The notes under the pieces: generated by a model
The model's database searches: none
Seen by the model: the letters and a program-made list of their open reading frames with translations, nothing else
What the model was told of the DNA's origin: nothing
Shown here: positions 6,590 to 8,920 of the stretch, piece by piece
Position numbering within the stretch: position 1 is the first letter of the stretch
Layout of the letters: each line of letters opens with the position of its first letter
Assembly (NCBI GenBank): GCA_937915775.1
Contig: CALGGQ010000376.1
Span: 1-8,920 of the forward strand
DNA length: 8,920 nt
Direction of reading: 5' to 3'
Source: an uncultured Clostridia bacterium
GTDB taxonomy: Bacteria > Bacillota > Clostridia > Oscillospirales > Acutalibacteraceae
Program-made: the position numbers and the translations under genes

Positions 6590-7729
6590 TTACATTAATC
6601 CAAGCGACTGATAAATCTCAAATAACTGACAGTTAACATTTTCGATGCTGAATTTCTCAACACCGGCAAGACTTGCCTTACCGAACTGCTCAATGCGCGC
6701 GGGATTTTCAATCAGTTCTATCATTCGCTGCGCCATCATTTCACTGTCATTGAGCGGAATCAGATAGCCGTTTACGCCGTCCTGAACCAAATCGTTATTA
6801 CCGCGCACATCGGACGCAATAATCGGATTGCCGAGCGCCATCGCTTCAATCAGGTTAATCGGCAGTCCCTCCTGCCGGCTGGAGGAAACGGAAATATCCG
6901 CCAACGCATCGAGCTTGAAGATATCACGGCGATAGCCCATAAATTCGACATAGGCAAGCAGATTGTTTTCCTCGCAATACTGCTTTGCCGGTTCGATATA
7001 GGTTTGCAAGCCGGGCATCAGCAGTTTGACGTTTTGGTATTTCTCCGTAACAAGCTTCAATGCTTTGAGCAGCATCAACTGATTTTTTCTTTCACAAAAA
7101 TCTGCAGGATAAATCATGACAAACGCATCCTGCGCGATACCGTATTCTTCACGGAGCGCCGCTTTTTCCGCAGCATCTGCCGGGGAGAACCGGCTTAAAT
7201 CCACGCCGACGCCCGGAACGAACACAATTTTCGGCGTCTTGAAGCCACTTGTTGTTGCCAGCTGATAATCCTCGCTGTTAATCGTAATCAGACAATCGGT
7301 AAACTGCGAAAGATATTTTTCAATCGGGAAAAAGACGCGCCAGTTAAAAGTGGAAGCGCCCTTGTAAAAATGAAAGCCGTGAGCAGTATAAATGACTTTC
7401 AGTCCTGTCTTTTTTCTGACATTCTTTGCCGCAAGACGTGTTACAACGGCGCCCATCGGCGTATGGCAATGCACGGCGTCATAATCATTTTCTTCAATGA
7501 TTTTCTTCAGCACGCGGTATGCTTTGACATTATCAAAGCTGTACGGGCTTCTGGAAAACGGCACCTCATATACCTTGTCGATAATGGAGGTATCAAGCCC
7601 CTGCTTATCTGCCGAATTATCGCGGTACGCCGCTTCCACCGTATGTCCCTGTGCTTTGAGTGCGCGTATGAAAGGCATATGAAATTGTCCGACATGGCTT
7701 CTTACCGTGGCGACAAATAAAATCTTCAT
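6590..7729 (-). CDS. Family 4 glycosyltransferase, EpsD/CapM-like
   Basis: This 379-residue GT-B fold glycosyltransferase belongs to a GT4 branch unlike the other two here. It opens with MKILFVATVRSHVGQFHMPF, then has AVHCHTPMGAVVTRLAA (85-101) and YTAHGFHFYKGA (114-125), followed by FFPIEKYLSQFTDCLITIN (133-151). This run of motifs is very characteristic of EpsD/CapM/PglA-type enzymes, which often add the second or an early sugar to the lipid carrier. The donor site has YPADFCERKNQ (207-217) and the E-x7-E motif EGLPINLIE (E287 and E295). A position close to the initiating transferase in transcription order fits an early step. The start follows the upstream TGA by one base; the only purine-rich site (GAAGGG) lies about 13 bases upstream, so coupling is likely. 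Donor and linkage are unknown. Confidence 0.9.
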   Translation of the reverse strand: MKILFVATVRSHVGQFHMPFIRALKAQGHTVEAAYRDNSADKQGLDTSIIDKVYEVPFSRSPYSFDNVKAYRVLKKIIEENDYDAVHCHTPMGAVVTRLAAKNVRKKTGLKVIYTAHGFHFYKGASTFNWRVFFPIEKYLSQFTDCLITINSEDYQLATTSGFKTPKIVFVPGVGVDLSRFSPADAAEKAALREEYGIAQDAFVMIYPADFCERKNQLMLLKALKLVTEKYQNVKLLMPGLQTYIEPAKQYCEENNLLAYVEFMGYRRDIFKLDALADISVSSSRQEGLPINLIEAMALGNPIIASDVRGNNDLVQDGVNGYLIPLNDSEMMAQRMIELIENPARIEQFGKASLAGVEKFSIENVNCQLFEIYQSLGLM

Positions 7730-7730
7730 A

Positions 7731-8543
7731 TCACTTGATTAACCCTTCAATCAGTTTTTTGAGTTCTTCGTGTTTAACGTTAAAGTATTCCGCATCCTGT
7801 GCTGCAAGAAATGCTTCATATTCTCTGTTGGCACGGACGCCGCTTATAAAGGTATCTTTTACCTCATTCAAATCGGTAATGATATCGGTATTGCAAAAGG
7901 CTCTCGCCAGAATCGCCATGGACGAGCCGAGGCGGTAATGCTCTGTCAGCACGTACTCAGCAGGCACGGCAAGTTCGATACCCACAGCGCCGACGCCGCC
8001 GATGCCGAATGGAATATCCGTTTTCTTAATCTTACTAACCAGCTCATCAACTGTACCGTCAACGAGCAGTTCAAACATCATATGCTTATGCTGCGATAGA
8101 TATAAGTCATTAAGACCGATATGAATCTCATCTATGCCGTCCAGCGTGAGCACCTCATCAAGTGCATACCGCGCTTCATCGGTTTCCAGCAGAAGCATCG
8201 TTTTTGCCCTGCCGCCGACATAGTGAAGAAAGCGCCTGACGTCCTCCGCTGTTTTCCACATCGGCAGCATAATGTAATCTGCTCCGGCAGCAACGACCTC
8301 GTTAATCTCCTGCTCGGAATAATCACCGATGGGATTCACGCGCACCAGCAGTTTTGCCTTCTGAAGAACGCTGCGCAGGTTTCTGACATCCTCTACGGTA
8401 TGACGGTTTTTCACCGTATCCATCTTCGGCTGCCGCAGCTCCTTGCCGATATATTCCATATCAACGAAGATGCGGTCAACGCCGGCATCCTCTGCAATGC
8501 GTGCAATCTCGGGACGCTTGGTTATGTAAAAAAGCTGCAGCAT
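7731..8543 (-). CDS. HpcH/HpaI-like aldolase/lyase family protein
   Basis: This 270-residue protein has the TIM-barrel layout of the HpcH/HpaI/CitE superfamily, whose members make or break C-C bonds of 2-oxo acids or acyl thioesters with Mg2+ or Mn2+. Visible counterparts of HpaI sites are R68 in VRVNP (substrate Arg), E120 in LLLETDEA and D146 in IGLNDLYLS (metal ligands). Their 26-residue spacing equals the E149-D175 spacing in E. coli HpaI/HpcH. Where HpaI has EHAPN with catalytic His45, this protein has EYIGK (Tyr 31), and the partner Asp84 aligns with Ala 85. About 12 extra residues lie between that loop and R68, including H48. The active site is therefore altered and HpaI-type aldol cleavage cannot be assumed. 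Placed between the initiating transferase and a glycosyltransferase, it may supply or process an acidic sugar or acyl substituent; that is inference. TAATG overlap with the upstream gene indicates coupling. Confidence 0.8.
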   Translation of the reverse strand: MLQLFYITKRPEIARIAEDAGVDRIFVDMEYIGKELRQPKMDTVKNRHTVEDVRNLRSVLQKAKLLVRVNPIGDYSEQEINEVVAAGADYIMLPMWKTAEDVRRFLHYVGGRAKTMLLLETDEARYALDEVLTLDGIDEIHIGLNDLYLSQHKHMMFELLVDGTVDELVSKIKKTDIPFGIGGVGAVGIELAVPAEYVLTEHYRLGSSMAILARAFCNTDIITDLNEVKDTFISGVRANREYEAFLAAQDAEYFNVKHEELKKLIEGLIK

Positions 8544-8920
8544 TAAACGTTCACACTCTCTTTTTCTTCCTCCGGCAGTACCTCATCGGCAGCAGAGCCG
8601 ACAACCGTTACGCCGTGATTGAGGTTATCCTCATTTTTCAGCACCTTAAACAGCGTTTTGAAAATGATTTTAATATCCAATGGCAACGAGCAGTGATCCA
8701 CATACCAGACATTCAGGCGAATGCGCTCGTGCCATTCCACTTCTTTTCTGCCGTGCGTCTGCGCCCAGCCGGTGATGCCCGGTCTGACTTCAAACATTCG
8801 CTGCTGCTCCGGCGTGTATTCGCTGATATCCCACGGATGATACGTCAGCGGTGGACGGGGGCCAACAAAACTCATATCGCCTTTTAAGATGTTAATCAGT
8901 TGCGGCAGCTCGTCAAGGCT
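8543..8920 (-). CDS. Initiating sugar-phosphate transferase, 5' partial
   Basis: This is the C-terminal part (125 residues visible) of a bacterial sugar transferase (PF02397; WcaJ/EpsL/PglC type), a monotopic membrane enzyme. It moves a sugar 1-phosphate from a nucleotide sugar to undecaprenyl phosphate and so starts repeat-unit synthesis. The frame runs open to the window edge: the 15 codons before ATG 8875 read SLDELPQLINILKGD, including the catalytic Asp-Glu pair of the family, so that ATG is internal and not the start. Next come MSFVGPRPPL with the PRP motif, RPGITGWAQTHGR, VEWHERIRLNVWYVDH and SLPLDIKIIFKT, all in family order. A tail of about 30 residues after the core is acidic near its end (EVLPEEEKE). 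The membrane hairpin and any N-terminal region lie outside the window, so PglC-size and WcaJ-size forms cannot be told apart. The stop TAA overlaps the aldolase start by one base. Confidence 0.92.
   Translation of the reverse strand, partial: SLDELPQLINILKGDMSFVGPRPPLTYHPWDISEYTPEQQRMFEVRPGITGWAQTHGRKEVEWHERIRLNVWYVDHCSLPLDIKIIFKTLFKVLKNEDNLNHGVTVVGSAADEVLPEEEKESVNV

Noticed and set aside
8121..8546. 141-codon + strand frame opposite the aldolase gene
   Set aside because: It is the complement of a well-supported gene, with no family motif or convincing ribosome binding site of its own.
8543..8875. ATG at 8875 as the start of a small 110-residue protein
   Set aside because: The frame continues to the window edge and encodes SLDELPQLINILKGD, the conserved part of the sugar transferase, so the ATG is an internal Met.

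Overview
The window joins two unrelated pieces of DNA. Bases 1 to about 1128 are GC-rich (about 52-68% in the lines I counted by eye). They carry the inside of a large, repetitive, extracellular beta-helix protein on the + strand. From about 1105 to the right edge the DNA is much poorer in GC (about 38% in the polymerase gene, rising to about 48% in the aldolase gene). It holds one tightly packed minus-strand operon for a surface polysaccharide (capsule or exopolysaccharide). The two pieces meet inside two truncated genes, at a stretch of about 20-27 bases that makes good sense in both. This looks more like an assembly chimera, or an illegitimate join, than a working locus.

The operon reads from right to left. 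In transcription order it encodes: an initiating sugar-phosphate transferase (5' end outside the window), an HpcH/HpaI-like aldolase, a GT4 glycosyltransferase of EpsD/CapM type, a GT4 of EpsF type, a beta-propeller protein resembling the N-terminal domain of plant GINT1, a GT2, a second EpsF-like GT4, an EpsG-like Wzy polymerase, and the first 90 codons of another GT2, cut off at its DGDD motif. Neighbours overlap by 1-4 bases or are 3-29 bases apart. There is no terminator and no room for an internal promoter, so one transcript and translational coupling are likely. No intergenic stretch reaches 300 bases.

Putative pathway: the membrane phosphotransferase puts the first sugar on undecaprenyl phosphate, the four complete or truncated-free cytoplasmic glycosyltransferases plus the truncated GT2 extend the repeat unit, and the EpsG-like protein polymerises it after export. 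The flippase, chain-length regulator and sugar-nucleotide genes are not in the window. The aldolase and the beta-propeller protein have no obvious textbook role here and are the least understood parts.

The EpsD/EpsF/EpsG-type families, AGGAGG-like ribosome binding sites and base composition suggest an anaerobic Firmicute such as a gut clostridium for the operon. The beta-helix piece resembles surface proteins of high-GC gut bacteria (Coriobacteriia or a high-GC Firmicute). Both assignments are inference from style, not from a search.
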